DNA of 31,361 nucleotides from SIG440 sp045646865 (GCA_045646865.1 JAZRLM010000017.1:1-31361), one strand, 5' to 3'; shown: positions 15,850 through 23,599, counted from the stretch's first letter. A program made the numbers and translations. The notes: generated by a model not told the origin, from the sequence alone.

Positions 15850-18468
15850 TTAAATCAATGTTTTAACAAGTGCTAAGGCCTCTGCAATCTTTGATGCATC
15901 CTTACCGCCTGCCTGAGCGCTGTCCGGCTTGCCGCCACCGCCACCGCCGCAGGTTTTTGCTACCTCGCGGATGATGTTGCCGGCGTGTGCACCGTTTGCT
16001 ATTGCATTGGGTGTTGCCATAGCAACAATATTAACCTTGCCGTCGGCAGCTGATGCAAGAACGATAACTGCAGAATTAAGCTTTTGTTTAAGATTGTCGC
16101 CTGCGTTGCGGAGAGCATTCATATCAAGACCGTCGCCAAGCTGATGAGCTATAACCTTGATACCATTAATTTCTTCGGCAGAATTCACAAGGTCATCAAG
16201 ACCGCTGTTTGCCATTTTGCTCTTTATGCTTTCAAGCTCGCGCTTTAAGTTTTTATTTTCTTCAACAACGGCTGCAGCCTTTGTTTCAACTTCGTGCAGA
16301 CTTGATTTGATTGTATCTGCAACCTTAGCGATGGTTGCCTTTGCGTCGTTAAGCTGATTAAGAACGCCAATGCCTGTAACAGCTTCAATTCTTCTTACGC
16401 CTGCGGCAACGCCGTTTTCAGAAATAATCTTGAACAGTCCTGCCTGTGCTGTGTTTGAAAGATGTGTACCGCCGCAGAACTCGATAGAGTAATCACCCAT
16501 TGAAACAACTCTTACTGTTGCTCCGTATTTTTCGCCAAATTGTGCTGTTGCACCAAGCTTTTTCGCTTCTTCAATATCAAGCTCCTGAACGGTTATGGGC
16601 ATTGCATCAAGGATTGCCTCGTTAACCTTTGTTTCAACAGTCTTGATTTCGTCGGCTGTCATTGCCTCAAAGTGTGAAAAGTCAAATCTCAGGTGATTTG
16701 CAGTAACTTCTGAACCTGCTTGTGCAACGTGTGTACCCAGTGTTTCTTTAAGTGCCTTGTGCAGAAGGTGTGTGGTTGAGTGGTTGCGGCAGATGGCCAT
16801 TCTGTTCTTTTTGCAAACTGTAAAGGTTGCTTTATCACCTGCTGAAATTGAGCCTTCCTCAACCTTTACAATGTGGAAGTAAATTCCGTCACCGTTTTTC
16901 TTTGTATCAACAACCTTTGCTTTGCCGTTTGCGGTATTTATGGAGCCTATGTCGCCTGCCTGACCTCCCATTTCAGCATAGAAGGGAGATTTTGCGGCAA
17001 CAATGATGCCTTCCTCACCTGCGCCGATTGCATCAACCTGAGCGCCGTCTGCAACAATGCCGATAATTTCGGTTTCACATTCCAAGCTGTCATAGCCTAC
17101 AAACTCGGTTGCTTCTGCCTTGATGTTAACTGCAGAATCATCATCCCAGCTAGAGCCGTCCTTGCGGTTTGCTCTTGCGGTTTCCTTCTGGATTTTAAGC
17201 TGTTTGTCAAAGCCCTCTCTGTCAACGGATAATCCCTGTTCTTCGCAGATTTCAACTGTCAAATCAATGGGGAAGCCGTAAGTGTCGTTAAGCTTAAATG
17301 CTTCTTCGCCTGCAAGAGTATCAAAGCCCTTGCTCTTTGTTTCTTCGATATAAGTGTTCAGAATTGCAAGACCACCCTCGATTGTCTTTGAGAACTTTTC
17401 TTCTTCAATTCTTACAACTTTTTTGATATAATCTCTCTTTTCATCAAGTTCGGGATAGCCCTGCATTGATGAGTCAATAACTGTGTCGGCAACAGTATAA
17501 AGGAATTCACCTTTGATACCAAGAAGTCTGCCGTGGCGTGCTGCACGACGGAGGAGACGTCTTAAAACGTAGCCTCTGCCCTCGTTTGAAGGGATAACGC
17601 CGTCAGATACCATCATAACTGTACTGCGGATATGGTCGGTAATAACACGGAGAGATACGTCGGTCTTTTCATCGGTTTTATATTCAACTCCTGCAATTTT
17701 TGAGATGTGCTTCATTGTGTTCTGAACGGTGTCAACCTCAAAAAGGTTGTTTACGCCCTGCATAATGCAGGCAAGTCGCTCTAAGCCCATACCTGTATCA
17801 ATGTTGGGGTTTGCCAGACGATTGTAGTTGCCGTCTTCGTCCTTGTCAAACTGTGTGAACACAAGATTCCATACTTCCATAAAGCGGTCGCAGTCACAAC
17901 CAAGCTTGCAATCGGGTTTGCCGCAACTGAATTCTATGCCGCGGTCAACGTGGATTTCGGAACAAGGGCCGCAGGGACCTGTGCCGTGTTCCCAAAAGTT
18001 TTCGTCTTTACCGAGTTTCACAACTCTTTCGGGATTTACGCCAACTTCGTTAACCCAGATGTCCCGGGCTTCGTCGTCTTCCTCGTAAACGGTAATCCAC
18101 AAAACTTCTTCGGGGATTTCCATAACTTTAGTAAGGAATTCCCAAGCCCAGTTAATAGCTTCGCGCTTGAAATAGTCACCAAATGAAAAGTTACCCAGCA
18201 TTTCAAAGAATGTGCCGTGACGTGCAGTTTTACCAACACTTTCAATATCTGGTGTTCTTATACACTTCTGGCAGGTTGTGACCCTCTTTCTCGGAGGAAC
18301 CTCAGCGCCTGTGAACCATTTTTTCATAGGTGCCATACCTGAGTTAATAAGCAGCAAGCTTGCGTCATTCTTTGGAACAAGCGAAAAGCTGTCCAATCTA
18401 AGACAATCCTTTGATTCAAAGAACGAAAGATATTTTTCTCTGATATCGTTTAATCCTAAATTTTTCAT
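15850..18468 (-). CDS. alaS: alanyl-tRNA synthetase
   Basis: It charges tRNA-Ala. It holds the class II catalytic domain (N-terminal about 250 residues, with GMAPMKKWFTG, RTPDIESVGKTARH and NTDTGMGLER-like NIDTGMGLERL). An editing domain follows with the zinc-binding motifs HSTTHLLH and CGGTHLSN. A C-Ala domain ends in GGGGGGKPDSAQAGGKD. About 872 residues, full length. ATG 18468 is chosen because the conserved start KNLGLNDIREKYLSFFESK follows it. The longer frame from 18516 adds 16 residues with no homology. AAAGG lies about 12 bases upstream. A promoter is visible at 18556-18584. No T-box leader is present between that promoter and the start. Confidence 0.96.
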   Translation of the reverse strand: MKNLGLNDIREKYLSFFESKDCLRLDSFSLVPKNDASLLLINSGMAPMKKWFTGAEVPPRKRVTTCQKCIRTPDIESVGKTARHGTFFEMLGNFSFGDYFKREAINWAWEFLTKVMEIPEEVLWITVYEEDDEARDIWVNEVGVNPERVVKLGKDENFWEHGTGPCGPCSEIHVDRGIEFSCGKPDCKLGCDCDRFMEVWNLVFTQFDKDEDGNYNRLANPNIDTGMGLERLACIMQGVNNLFEVDTVQNTMKHISKIAGVEYKTDEKTDVSLRVITDHIRSTVMMVSDGVIPSNEGRGYVLRRLLRRAARHGRLLGIKGEFLYTVADTVIDSSMQGYPELDEKRDYIKKVVRIEEEKFSKTIEGGLAILNTYIEETKSKGFDTLAGEEAFKLNDTYGFPIDLTVEICEEQGLSVDREGFDKQLKIQKETARANRKDGSSWDDDSAVNIKAEATEFVGYDSLECETEIIGIVADGAQVDAIGAGEEGIIVAAKSPFYAEMGGQAGDIGSINTANGKAKVVDTKKNGDGIYFHIVKVEEGSISAGDKATFTVCKKNRMAICRNHSTTHLLHKALKETLGTHVAQAGSEVTANHLRFDFSHFEAMTADEIKTVETKVNEAILDAMPITVQELDIEEAKKLGATAQFGEKYGATVRVVSMGDYSIEFCGGTHLSNTAQAGLFKIISENGVAAGVRRIEAVTGIGVLNQLNDAKATIAKVADTIKSSLHEVETKAAAVVEENKNLKRELESIKSKMANSGLDDLVNSAEEINGIKVIAHQLGDGLDMNALRNAGDNLKQKLNSAVIVLASAADGKVNIVAMATPNAIANGAHAGNIIREVAKTCGGGGGGKPDSAQAGGKDASKIAEALALVKTLI

Positions 18469-18555
18469 ATGTTTCAGATGCCTTTCTGTATTATATTTTT
18501 TACCAGTCGTTCCCAAAAATGAATTCGTGGCATAAATAGCTTATTTTATCATATA

Positions 18556-18584
18556 ATTTTAACATTTTTTTGTTGATAAGTCAA
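18556..18584 (-). promoter_or_regulatory. promoter of alaS
   Basis: On the minus strand TTGACT (18584-18579), a 17-base spacer and TAAAAT (18561-18556), giving an untranslated leader of about 80 bases. Confidence 0.7.
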
Positions 18585-18644
18585 GCAATTGTTACTTACT
18601 TATTTATTTTACTTAGTTCTACAAAAAATTACAAAAAAAGGCTA

Positions 18645-18673
18645 TTGTAATTAGTTGAAAAAGATGCTATAAT
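18645..18673 (+). promoter_or_regulatory. promoter of the structured RNA
   Basis: TTGTAA (18645-18650), a 17-base spacer and perfect TATAAT (18668-18673). Transcription would begin near 18680, at the first base of the long outer stem. It is divergent from alaS. Confidence 0.75.
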
Positions 18674-18679
18674 GGTACT

Positions 18680-18839
18680 TGCGAAACAAATTTATTTATA
18701 CTTACCGAAGTGTGTCGTTTTTATCTCTCGATAAAAACGCATACTCCTTATTTTACATGCTTCGGGTAAGTAGTAAAATTTGTTTCGCAGACACGGAGTT
18801 GTGCGTTTTTTGTGCGTGACTCCGGTCACGCATTTTTTT
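18680..18839 (+). ncRNA. candidate structured RNA or attenuator leader of about 160 nt
   Basis: A rod-like fold can be drawn. The outer stem is 14 perfect pairs (tgcgaaacaaattt, 18680-18693, with aaatttgtttcgca, 18776-18789). After a small internal loop comes a second helix, acttacc-gaag-tgtg with catg-cttc-g-ggtaagt. The apex holds a perfect 10-bp hairpin (cgtttttatc/gataaaaacg) and an unpaired stretch with actcctta, complementary to a Shine-Dalgarno site. The transcript ends in a terminator at 18813-18839. An alternative helix would destroy that terminator. There is no large central bubble as in 6S RNA. It is either an independent small RNA or a leader controlling the 44-codon gene 46 bases downstream. 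Confidence 0.6.
18813..18839 (+). terminator. terminator of the structured RNA
   Basis: The perfect 8-bp stem tgcgtgac/gtcacgca with a tccg loop is followed by seven T. Its left arm can instead pair with 18794-18805. Confidence 0.85.
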
Positions 18840-18885
18840 GTACAAAATTTTGCTTTTCTAAAATTATTACGAAAGGAAGAGAAAA

Positions 18886-19020
18886 ATGGACGAATACAAA
18901 AGTATGTATTTTGCAATGTTTAACAAAATAACGGACATAATTGAAGAACTTAAAAAGCTTCAGCAGGATATGGAAGAAAAATACATATCCATGCCCGAGG
19001 AGCAGTCTGAGGATAATTAG
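18886..19020 (+). CDS. small conserved-looking acidic protein, 44 residues
   Basis: ATG 18886 follows AAAGGAAGAG, a good ribosome binding site. The product begins MDEYKSMYFAMFNKITDIIE and continues ELKKLQQDMEEKYIS, then a short acidic tail. It is almost wholly amphipathic helix with heptad-like hydrophobic positions, so it probably forms a coiled coil or docks on a partner. Small proteins with a M-x-Y-K-x-M-Y-x-x-x-F-N-x-(I/V)-T-D start seem widespread in Clostridia, from memory, and have no assigned function. It lies just after a terminator-containing leader, so its expression may depend on readthrough. Confidence 0.75.
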   Translation: MDEYKSMYFAMFNKITDIIEELKKLQQDMEEKYISMPEEQSEDN

Positions 19021-19115
19021 AATTTGACTATCTTAATATCCTCAAAGATGGGCAAAAGAAAACCCCCTTTGGCAGAATAAACTTAATAATCAAATTTGTA
19101 AAACTAAATGCAAGT

Positions 19116-19143
19116 TTGTAAACCGAAGTGTCCGTTTTATAGT
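19116..19143 (+). promoter_or_regulatory. possible promoter of the 38-residue membrane peptide gene
   Basis: TTGTAA (19116-19121), a 16-base spacer and TATAGT (19138-19143). Confidence 0.4.
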
Positions 19144-19205
19144 ACACCAAATGCCATATAATCAAATCAAGATAAAACTTACATGTGATTTGGAGGATAC
19201 TTGAT

Positions 19206-19322
19206 ATGAAAATTTTTGGTGTAATTTTTGCAATGGCAATTTTTTCGGTTTATCCTGCACTGTGCCTGGCAATTCTTTTATTGATGTTGTTTTTCAGCAA
19301 GCCTGATACAAAAAAGGCATAA
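19206..19322 (+). CDS. single-pass membrane peptide, 38 residues
   Basis: ATG 19206 is preceded by GGAGG with an 8-base gap. The peptide has a single hydrophobic segment (about residues 3-31, including IFGVIFAMAIFSVYPALC) and a charged tail FFSKPDTKKA. This is the layout of small membrane proteins with a cytoplasmic basic end. No toxin family is recognised. It has its own terminator just downstream, and no antisense antitoxin-like RNA is obvious. It is real by gene signals, unknown by function. Confidence 0.65.
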   Translation: MKIFGVIFAMAIFSVYPALCLAILLLMLFFSKPDTKKA

Positions 19323-19328
19323 AACTTA

Positions 19329-19363
19329 AAACCCTTCTCGTGATTTATGCGAGAAGGGTTTTT
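19329..19363 (+). terminator. terminator of the membrane peptide gene
   Basis: The 12-bp arms aaacccttctcg/cgagaagggttt have a 9-base loop and a following T run. The stop codon of the LacI remnant lies directly beside it. Confidence 0.85.
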
Positions 19364-19364
19364 G

Positions 19365-19430
19365 CTATAAGGCTTTTGAAACGGTAGAAACGGCCACATT
19401 TGCCATCTTGGCTATCTTTGCAAGTGTCAT
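19365..19430 (-). pseudogene. LacI-type regulator remnant, only the DNA-binding helix-turn-helix start
   Basis: From ATG 19430, behind GGAGG with 7 bases of spacing, the frame reads MTLAKIAKMANVAVSTVSKA and one more Leu, then TAG at 19365-19367. This is precisely the first two helices of a LacI-family headpiece (T-x-x-D/K-I-A-x-x-A-x-V-S-x-x-T-V-S-x-A-L). The hinge and sugar-binding domain are gone, and the next feature to the left is the neighbouring gene's terminator. A promoter for it survives at 19487-19515. It is divergent from a NagA-type remnant, the normal arrangement of a sugar regulator and its target. Confidence 0.75.
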
Positions 19431-19450
19431 GGCTACACCTCCGAAAATTT

Positions 19451-19482
19451 TCGTAAAGTATATAACATTTCAAATTTTACGA
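19451..19482. promoter_or_regulatory. inverted repeat in the LacI-remnant leader
   Basis: The arms tcgtaaa and tttacga are separated by 18 bases, between the remnant's promoter and its start. It may be an old operator. Weakly supported. Confidence 0.3.
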
Positions 19483-19486
19483 GGTC

Positions 19487-19515
19487 AGTATAACACAATA
19501 AATATCATACTTCAA
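19487..19515 (-). promoter_or_regulatory. promoter of the LacI-type remnant
   Basis: On the minus strand TTGAAG (19515-19510), a 17-base spacer and TATACT (19492-19487). Confidence 0.6.
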
Positions 19516-19555
19516 GGTTTTTTGAGATTTCAAAAAAGTTTTGTAAAAATTCAGG

Positions 19556-19584
19556 TTGACAAGGGTGTATTTCAAAGATATAAC
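19556..19584 (+). promoter_or_regulatory. promoter of the NagA-type remnant
   Basis: Perfect TTGACA (19556-19561), a 17-base spacer and TATAAC (19579-19584). Confidence 0.65.
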
Positions 19585-19654
19585 CTAAAACAGGATAGTA
19601 TTTTATACAATAAAAAATAGTATAATTTCTTATAGAAAGGCGATGGAACTACAT

Positions 19655-20144
19655 ATGAAAGCGATTATAAACGCAACCCTTGTTATGCCTGATGACTACA
19701 TTCCTGTCGCAACTTTGCTTATTGAGAATGACAGAATTATTGATTTCGGCAAAAAACTGGCTGTTCCTGAAAATGCTGAAATTATCGACGCACAGGGTAA
19801 CTTTGTGGGTCCCGGTCTTATTGATATACATACCCACGCAGATGGCGATACATATTTTCATGACGACCCCGTTAAATGTTCAAGAACGCTTCTTGACCAC
19901 GGTGTTACCTCTGTTCTGCCGGCGCTCTTTTACAGCATGAACAAGCAGGAGCATCTTGATGCCATAAAGGGATATAAGGATGCAATTGCCGCAGGAGAGT
20001 GCGGAAACATCATTGGTGTTTATATGGAAGAGCCTTATTACACCTTATCTCCCCAGCTCAATGCTCCAGACAAAGAAGACTCAGGTTTATATCAGCGAAG
20101 AACTTGCAGCTCCATTCGAATGTTGGGAAAAGGGTGGTTACTAA
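19655..20144 (+). pseudogene. N-acetylglucosamine-6-phosphate deacetylase-like amidohydrolase, N-terminal remnant
   Basis: About 132 residues match the start of NagA-type amidohydrolases. They include a beta-sandwich lead-in, then GPGLIDIHTHADGD with the HxH metal motif, FHDDPVKCSRTLLDHGVTSVLPAL, and GVYMEEPYY where the family has the metal-binding Glu of MEGPY. The similarity then stops. The open frame runs on to 20245 as unrelated sequence on top of the convergent 4Fe-4S gene. In another frame, ATG 20061 to TAA 20144 encodes 27 residues ending AAPFECWEKGGY. This looks like the tail of a different, unrecognised protein, so a deletion probably joined two genes. ATG 19655 is the likely true start; an in-frame ATG at 19643 is too near the ribosome site. 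Confidence 0.75.
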
Positions 20145-20159
20145 AACCAACTCCTTTTC
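20127..20159 (-). terminator. possible terminator of the recO/4Fe-4S transcript
   Basis: On the minus strand the imperfect stem aaaagg..ttggtt / aacca.cctttt, followed by TTTTC, lies 17 bases after the 4Fe-4S gene. Confidence 0.45.
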
Positions 20160-20175
20160 ATTTTAAATCTATGTA

Positions 20176-20832
20176 TCAATACTTTTTCCCTTTTGGGCAC
20201 ACCTTAATACAAATACCGCAAACTGCACCTCTGCCGATATGCTGAAAGGCTTTTTTCATATAATCACTACAAGCCTTGGCATCGATAATAACATCACGGT
20301 CATCACCGGGTTTCCATTCCTCACCCCTGATTGCCATTGCAGGACAACTATCTACACAAAGTCTGCAGTTACCGCATATAGACCTTGGCTCTGCATTCAC
20401 TACATCGAAGGGGCAATCAGTAAGAATTGTACCAAGCCGAACTCTCGGTCCGAACTTTTCTGACAAAAACAAGCCGCTTTTACCTACCGCACCAAGTCCC
20501 GAAAGACTTGCCGCATATTTATGTGAAAAAATCCCCTGCAAACCGTTTACCGACTGGGATGCAGGTATCGCCGCATAGTCATACCCCTTATTCGCCAGCA
20601 TAAGTCCAATTTTAAGAGAAGTATTGTCAATAAATGTGTTTACCGTTCTGTAATGATGGAAATATGTATGGGTTGGCTGGTCTGTAATTCCGTCAACTAC
20701 TGCCCTTGAAAGAGGTACAGCATACGATACCGCAAAGCCAAGTCCAAAAGGATTTTCATCGGGCTTAAGGCTACAAAATCCAACCTGTTGTATTCCATTT
20801 TCATTTAAAAACTCTGTTATTTTTTCTTTCAT
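20176..20832 (-). CDS. 4Fe-4S double-cluster protein related to epoxyqueuosine reductase
   Basis: This 218-residue protein resembles the core of QueG. It has the GLGAVGKSGLFLSEKFGPRVRLGTILTD stretch near residues 112-139, a first cluster motif C153-x2-C156-x2-C159-x3-C163-P, and a second with Cys188, Cys205, Cys208 and Cys212-P. QueG itself is much longer (about 370 residues) and has a C-terminal HEAT-like part, which is absent. Substrate and reaction are therefore unknown. Short relatives of this kind are common in anaerobic Clostridia. Its ATG lies 2 bases after recO, so the two are surely co-transcribed. It is convergent with the NagA-type remnant. Confidence 0.88.
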   Translation of the reverse strand: MKEKITEFLNENGIQQVGFCSLKPDENPFGLGFAVSYAVPLSRAVVDGITDQPTHTYFHHYRTVNTFIDNTSLKIGLMLANKGYDYAAIPASQSVNGLQGIFSHKYAASLSGLGAVGKSGLFLSEKFGPRVRLGTILTDCPFDVVNAEPRSICGNCRLCVDSCPAMAIRGEEWKPGDDRDVIIDAKACSDYMKKAFQHIGRGAVCGICIKVCPKGKKY

Positions 20833-20834
20833 TT

Positions 20835-21608
20835 TTAAAACTCCGGATTCAAAACTTTTTTCAGATATTCAAGGGTCGAGAAGGTTTTATCAAGCTGAAG
20901 CTGTATGTATTGCTCACCTAAAATCCCCAGATATTCAATAGTTTTTTCGTTGGCATCAAACGAGAATATTTTTTTACTTTCTGCCTCGGATATATATTTT
21001 AAAATCTGTCGCATACCTTGTGTCAATTTTGCACAACCAGACTTTTCGGCGGCACACTTGCTACAAAAAATTCTGCCTTCAGAAAGAGATAGATACATCT
21101 CGCTCCCAGTTTCACCGCATGTACAGCAATCTTCAAGCTGAGGCTCATACCCCTCGATTGCGGCTATCCGCCACTGAAAAACCGTCTTTACCTTTTCCAT
21201 AGAGCATAAATCCCGCTCCAATGCGAATAACGAATTCAAAAGAAGTCTTAAGATTTCCTCATCGGGAGAGTCCTCGCCTATGGCATTGTTTGCGATTTCG
21301 GCAAAGTACGACGCATATGCAAGTTTTTCAAGAGATAATCGGATATTGGGGAACGACTCTAAAACCGTTACCTCGTTCAGCTTATAAAGCCCCGTTTTAC
21401 TGCGCGCCTCGTATAAAACTATTTCGCTGTACGCAAAAAGCTGAAGCCCCATACGCATATGTGATCTGGAGCTTCGTACGTTATTTGCTATTGCCGAAAT
21501 CCTTCCAAAATCCTTTGTGATGATGGTAACGATAAGGCTTGTTTCGCTATATTTGGTGGTTTTTGTTATTATTCCTGCGGTCTTTAAAAGCCCCAAGCTC
21601 CTCACCAA
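20835..21608 (-). CDS. recO: DNA repair protein RecO
   Basis: RecO loads RecA on SSB-coated DNA together with RecR and anneals strands. The 257-residue protein shows the N-terminal OB-fold (TAGIITKTTKYSETSLIVTIITKDFGRISAIANNVR), a helical middle, and a zinc motif with C161-C162-x-C164 and C182-x2-C185. The first codon is not certain: the frame opens at TTG 21608, but another TTG at 21596 would give the usual MxLLKTAGI start. No ATG is available. The start lies inside the end of yqzL in another frame, so translation is probably coupled. Confidence 0.93.
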   Translation of the reverse strand: MVRSLGLLKTAGIITKTTKYSETSLIVTIITKDFGRISAIANNVRSSRSHMRMGLQLFAYSEIVLYEARSKTGLYKLNEVTVLESFPNIRLSLEKLAYASYFAEIANNAIGEDSPDEEILRLLLNSLFALERDLCSMEKVKTVFQWRIAAIEGYEPQLEDCCTCGETGSEMYLSLSEGRIFCSKCAAEKSGCAKLTQGMRQILKYISEAESKKIFSFDANEKTIEYLGILGEQYIQLQLDKTFSTLEYLKKVLNPEF

Positions 21609-21711
21609 CCTCTGTCTGCGTTCTTTCAGATAGTGTTTTGTATTTTAAATATTCCTTTACTCCACCGGTTTGTTCAAATGCCTTCCATGCAAGTTCTGAT
21701 ATTTTTCCCAT
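21547..21711 (-). CDS. yqzL: YqzL-like small protein
   Basis: This 54-residue protein begins at ATG 21711, with GGAGG 8 bases upstream. The product contains ISELAWKAFEQTGGVKEYLKY, the W-K-x-F-x-x-T-G-x-(I/V)-x-x-Y-L pattern of YqzL, a small protein of unknown role found between era and recO in many Bacillota. It occupies just that position here. The last 62 bases overlap the start of recO in a different frame, as with coupled genes. The tail after residue 40 is basic and asparagine-rich and probably has little constraint. Confidence 0.85.
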   Translation of the reverse strand: MGKISELAWKAFEQTGGVKEYLKYKTLSERTQTEVGEELGAFKDRRNNNKNHQI

Positions 21712-21777
21712 ACATATATCCTCCGTTAAAGATATTGTACGGAAAAGACTATTTTAAAATACTGTAACTTTTAACCA

Positions 21778-22662
21778 TTAATCAAAGCCGATTGTGTTCA
21801 TAAATGCTTCCTTGTTGCGCCAGTCCTCTTTTACCTTTACCCAGAGCTCAAGATAAACCTTTGCACCCAAAAACCGCTCTATGTCCTGCCTTGCGCGGCT
21901 GCCAATTTCCTTTAATTTTTCACCGCGTTTGCCGATAATGATAGCCTTGTGGCTCTGACGTTCACAGTAAATAGCCGCCAAAACTTCATAAGTTCCGTTA
22001 TCTCTTTTATGCATTTTTTCGATTTCAACAGCAACACCGTGTGGAATTTCCTGATTAAGCAGTCGTAAAGATTTTTCACGGATAAATTCCGCCACAATCT
22101 GTCGCTCCGGCTGGTCGGTTATAATATCGCCGGGGAAGAACTGCGGACCTTCCGGCAAAAGTGCCTTAACTTCATTAATCAACTGGTCCACATTTGCACC
22201 CTTTTGAGCAGAAACAGGCACAATTCCGTGAAAATCATAAAGTTCTTTTAATCTGTCAAGCACGGGTAAAAGATTAAGCTTTGGAACGGTATCAATTTTA
22301 TTTACAACCAAAATAACGGGAGTGTTCCCCTTTTTTAAACCCTCTAATGCCTTGCGTTCTTTTTCGTACTCATTTTCGTGAAGGTTACAATCCACCACAT
22401 AAAGCAGTACGTCAATGTCCTGAGTGGCTGTATATATATACTTCTCCATTTTTTCGCCCAGCTTGTTATGCGGCTTGTGTATACCGGGAGTGTCAATAAG
22501 TACAACCTGACAGTCATCCTGAGTGTGAACGCCAAGAATCTTTGTTCTTGTGGTCTGCGGCTTGTTTGACACAATTGCCACCTTTTCACCAATTATTTTA
22601 TTCATAAGGGTAGACTTTCCAGCATTGGGTCTGCCCGTAATCGCTACAAAACCTGATTTCAT
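21778..22662 (-). CDS. era: GTPase Era
   Basis: Era is an essential GTPase that binds the 3' end of 16S rRNA and helps 30S maturation. The 294-residue protein has G1 GRPNAGKS (10-17), the G2 region KPQTTRTKI, G3 DTPG (57-60), G4 NKID (121-124) and G5 SAQKG. A C-terminal KH domain follows with the IIGKRGEKLKEIG loop near residues 239-251. ATG follows AAGGAG by 8 bases and overlaps the dgkA stop by 4 bases (ATGA). It belongs to the ybeY-dgkA-era-yqzL-recO run. Cytidine deaminase, often found just before era in Bacillus, is missing. Confidence 0.97.
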   Translation of the reverse strand: MKSGFVAITGRPNAGKSTLMNKIIGEKVAIVSNKPQTTRTKILGVHTQDDCQVVLIDTPGIHKPHNKLGEKMEKYIYTATQDIDVLLYVVDCNLHENEYEKERKALEGLKKGNTPVILVVNKIDTVPKLNLLPVLDRLKELYDFHGIVPVSAQKGANVDQLINEVKALLPEGPQFFPGDIITDQPERQIVAEFIREKSLRLLNQEIPHGVAVEIEKMHKRDNGTYEVLAAIYCERQSHKAIIIGKRGEKLKEIGSRARQDIERFLGAKVYLELWVKVKEDWRNKEAFMNTIGFD

Positions 22663-23111
22663 CCTTTGTACTCCTTATTTTTCATAAATATAAATGCTGT
22701 AACCAAAACAGCAAACATTATAAGTTTAAGATACTGTTCTCTTATGTAGATAAAAACTCTTTGCCAGCCTTCAACATCACCAAAAACCGCTATTGCAACA
22801 AATACCGCAGCAACAGCCAGAACAAGCACCGCCGCCGCAGAACAATCCTTTGCAATTTTTGCTAATTGGCACTTGTCTGGCGAAAGCTTGTCCACTATTG
22901 CTTCAATCGCCGTATTTATAAGCTCTGCCGCCATTACGCAGGCAATTGTCAGGGCAAGGATTGCCGATTCGTGCCAATCAACCCTGAACACGGATGCAAA
23001 ATAAATCACCGCGCACATTGCCGCAATATGAACTCTGAAATTCCGCTCACAAAGAATGGCATGAACTATGCCACGAAATGCATCTTTAAAGCCAAAACCA
23101 AATTTCCTCAT
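22659..23111 (-). CDS. dgkA: diacylglycerol kinase family protein (undecaprenol kinase type)
   Basis: A small membrane kinase of 150 residues. Gram-positive members phosphorylate undecaprenol to the wall carrier lipid. The signature AAELINTAIEAIVDKLSP (61-78) contains the catalytic Glu63, Asn66 and Glu70 region, and AKIAKDCSAAAVLVLA follows. Four hydrophobic segments are predicted, one more than the usual three. The extra one is at the C-terminus (about residues 129-143, LIMFAVLVTAFIFM). The start overlaps the ybeY stop by 4 bases and its own stop overlaps the era start by 4 bases, so the trio is translationally coupled. Confidence 0.95.
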   Translation of the reverse strand: MRKFGFGFKDAFRGIVHAILCERNFRVHIAAMCAVIYFASVFRVDWHESAILALTIACVMAAELINTAIEAIVDKLSPDKCQLAKIAKDCSAAAVLVLAVAAVFVAIAVFGDVEGWQRVFIYIREQYLKLIMFAVLVTAFIFMKNKEYKG

Positions 23112-23599
23112 CGCAAAAGACCCATTTCCTTCAGAATATCCTCCTGATAGCCAAACATTTCTTCCTCATCATCGGGGGTCATATGGTCATATCCAAAAAG
23201 GTGCAGCATTGAATGAACTGTCAGAAAGCCCACTTCCCTCTCAAAAGAATGTCCGTATTCCTCTGCCTGTTCTGCTGCCCTCTCAAGTGAAATCACTATG
23301 TCACCAAGAAACATTTCGCCATCGGGGTTAAAATCCATATATTCGTCCAGGATGTTGCCTTCTTCGTCATATTCCAGAAGGGGAAATGACAGCACATCCG
23401 TTGCTCTGTCAATGTTTCTGTGCTCTCGGTTAAGCTCACGGATTTCTTCGTTATCGGTAAACATAAGGCTGATTTCAGCCTTGGTGCCGAATTCAAAATC
23501 CATATAATCAAGTGACGCTTTAACCGCCGCTCTGACCAAATCCCGGATTTCCTTTGTGACCTTGAATTTTTTCTGATTATTTCTGATAGCTACCTTCAT
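23108..23599 (-). CDS. ybeY: endoribonuclease YbeY
   Basis: YbeY is a zinc-dependent RNase that processes the 3' end of 16S rRNA. From ATG 23599 it is 163 residues long. The metal motif HSMLHLFGYDH (H-x3-H-x5-H, about residues 129-139) is intact, preceded by LNREHRNIDRATDVLSFP and GDIVIS. The frame is open to 23647, but the usual family start MKVAIRNNQ is at 23599. The start lies 23 bases inside the end of phoH. AAAGG is about 11 bases upstream. Confidence 0.95.
   Translation of the reverse strand: MKVAIRNNQKKFKVTKEIRDLVRAAVKASLDYMDFEFGTKAEISLMFTDNEEIRELNREHRNIDRATDVLSFPLLEYDEEGNILDEYMDFNPDGEMFLGDIVISLERAAEQAEEYGHSFEREVGFLTVHSMLHLFGYDHMTPDDEEEMFGYQEDILKEMGLLR

Noticed and set aside
18469..18556. 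T-box leader for alaS
   Set aside because: The leader is only about 80 bases and has neither a T-box sequence nor a terminator.
18680..18839. 6S RNA
   Set aside because: The rod shape and flanking promoter are suggestive, but there is no large open central bubble, so I kept the neutral call of structured RNA.
20061..20245. The C-terminal part of the 200-codon frame as a real NagA tail
   Set aside because: After about residue 132 the sequence has no NagA features and overlaps the end of the convergent 4Fe-4S gene.
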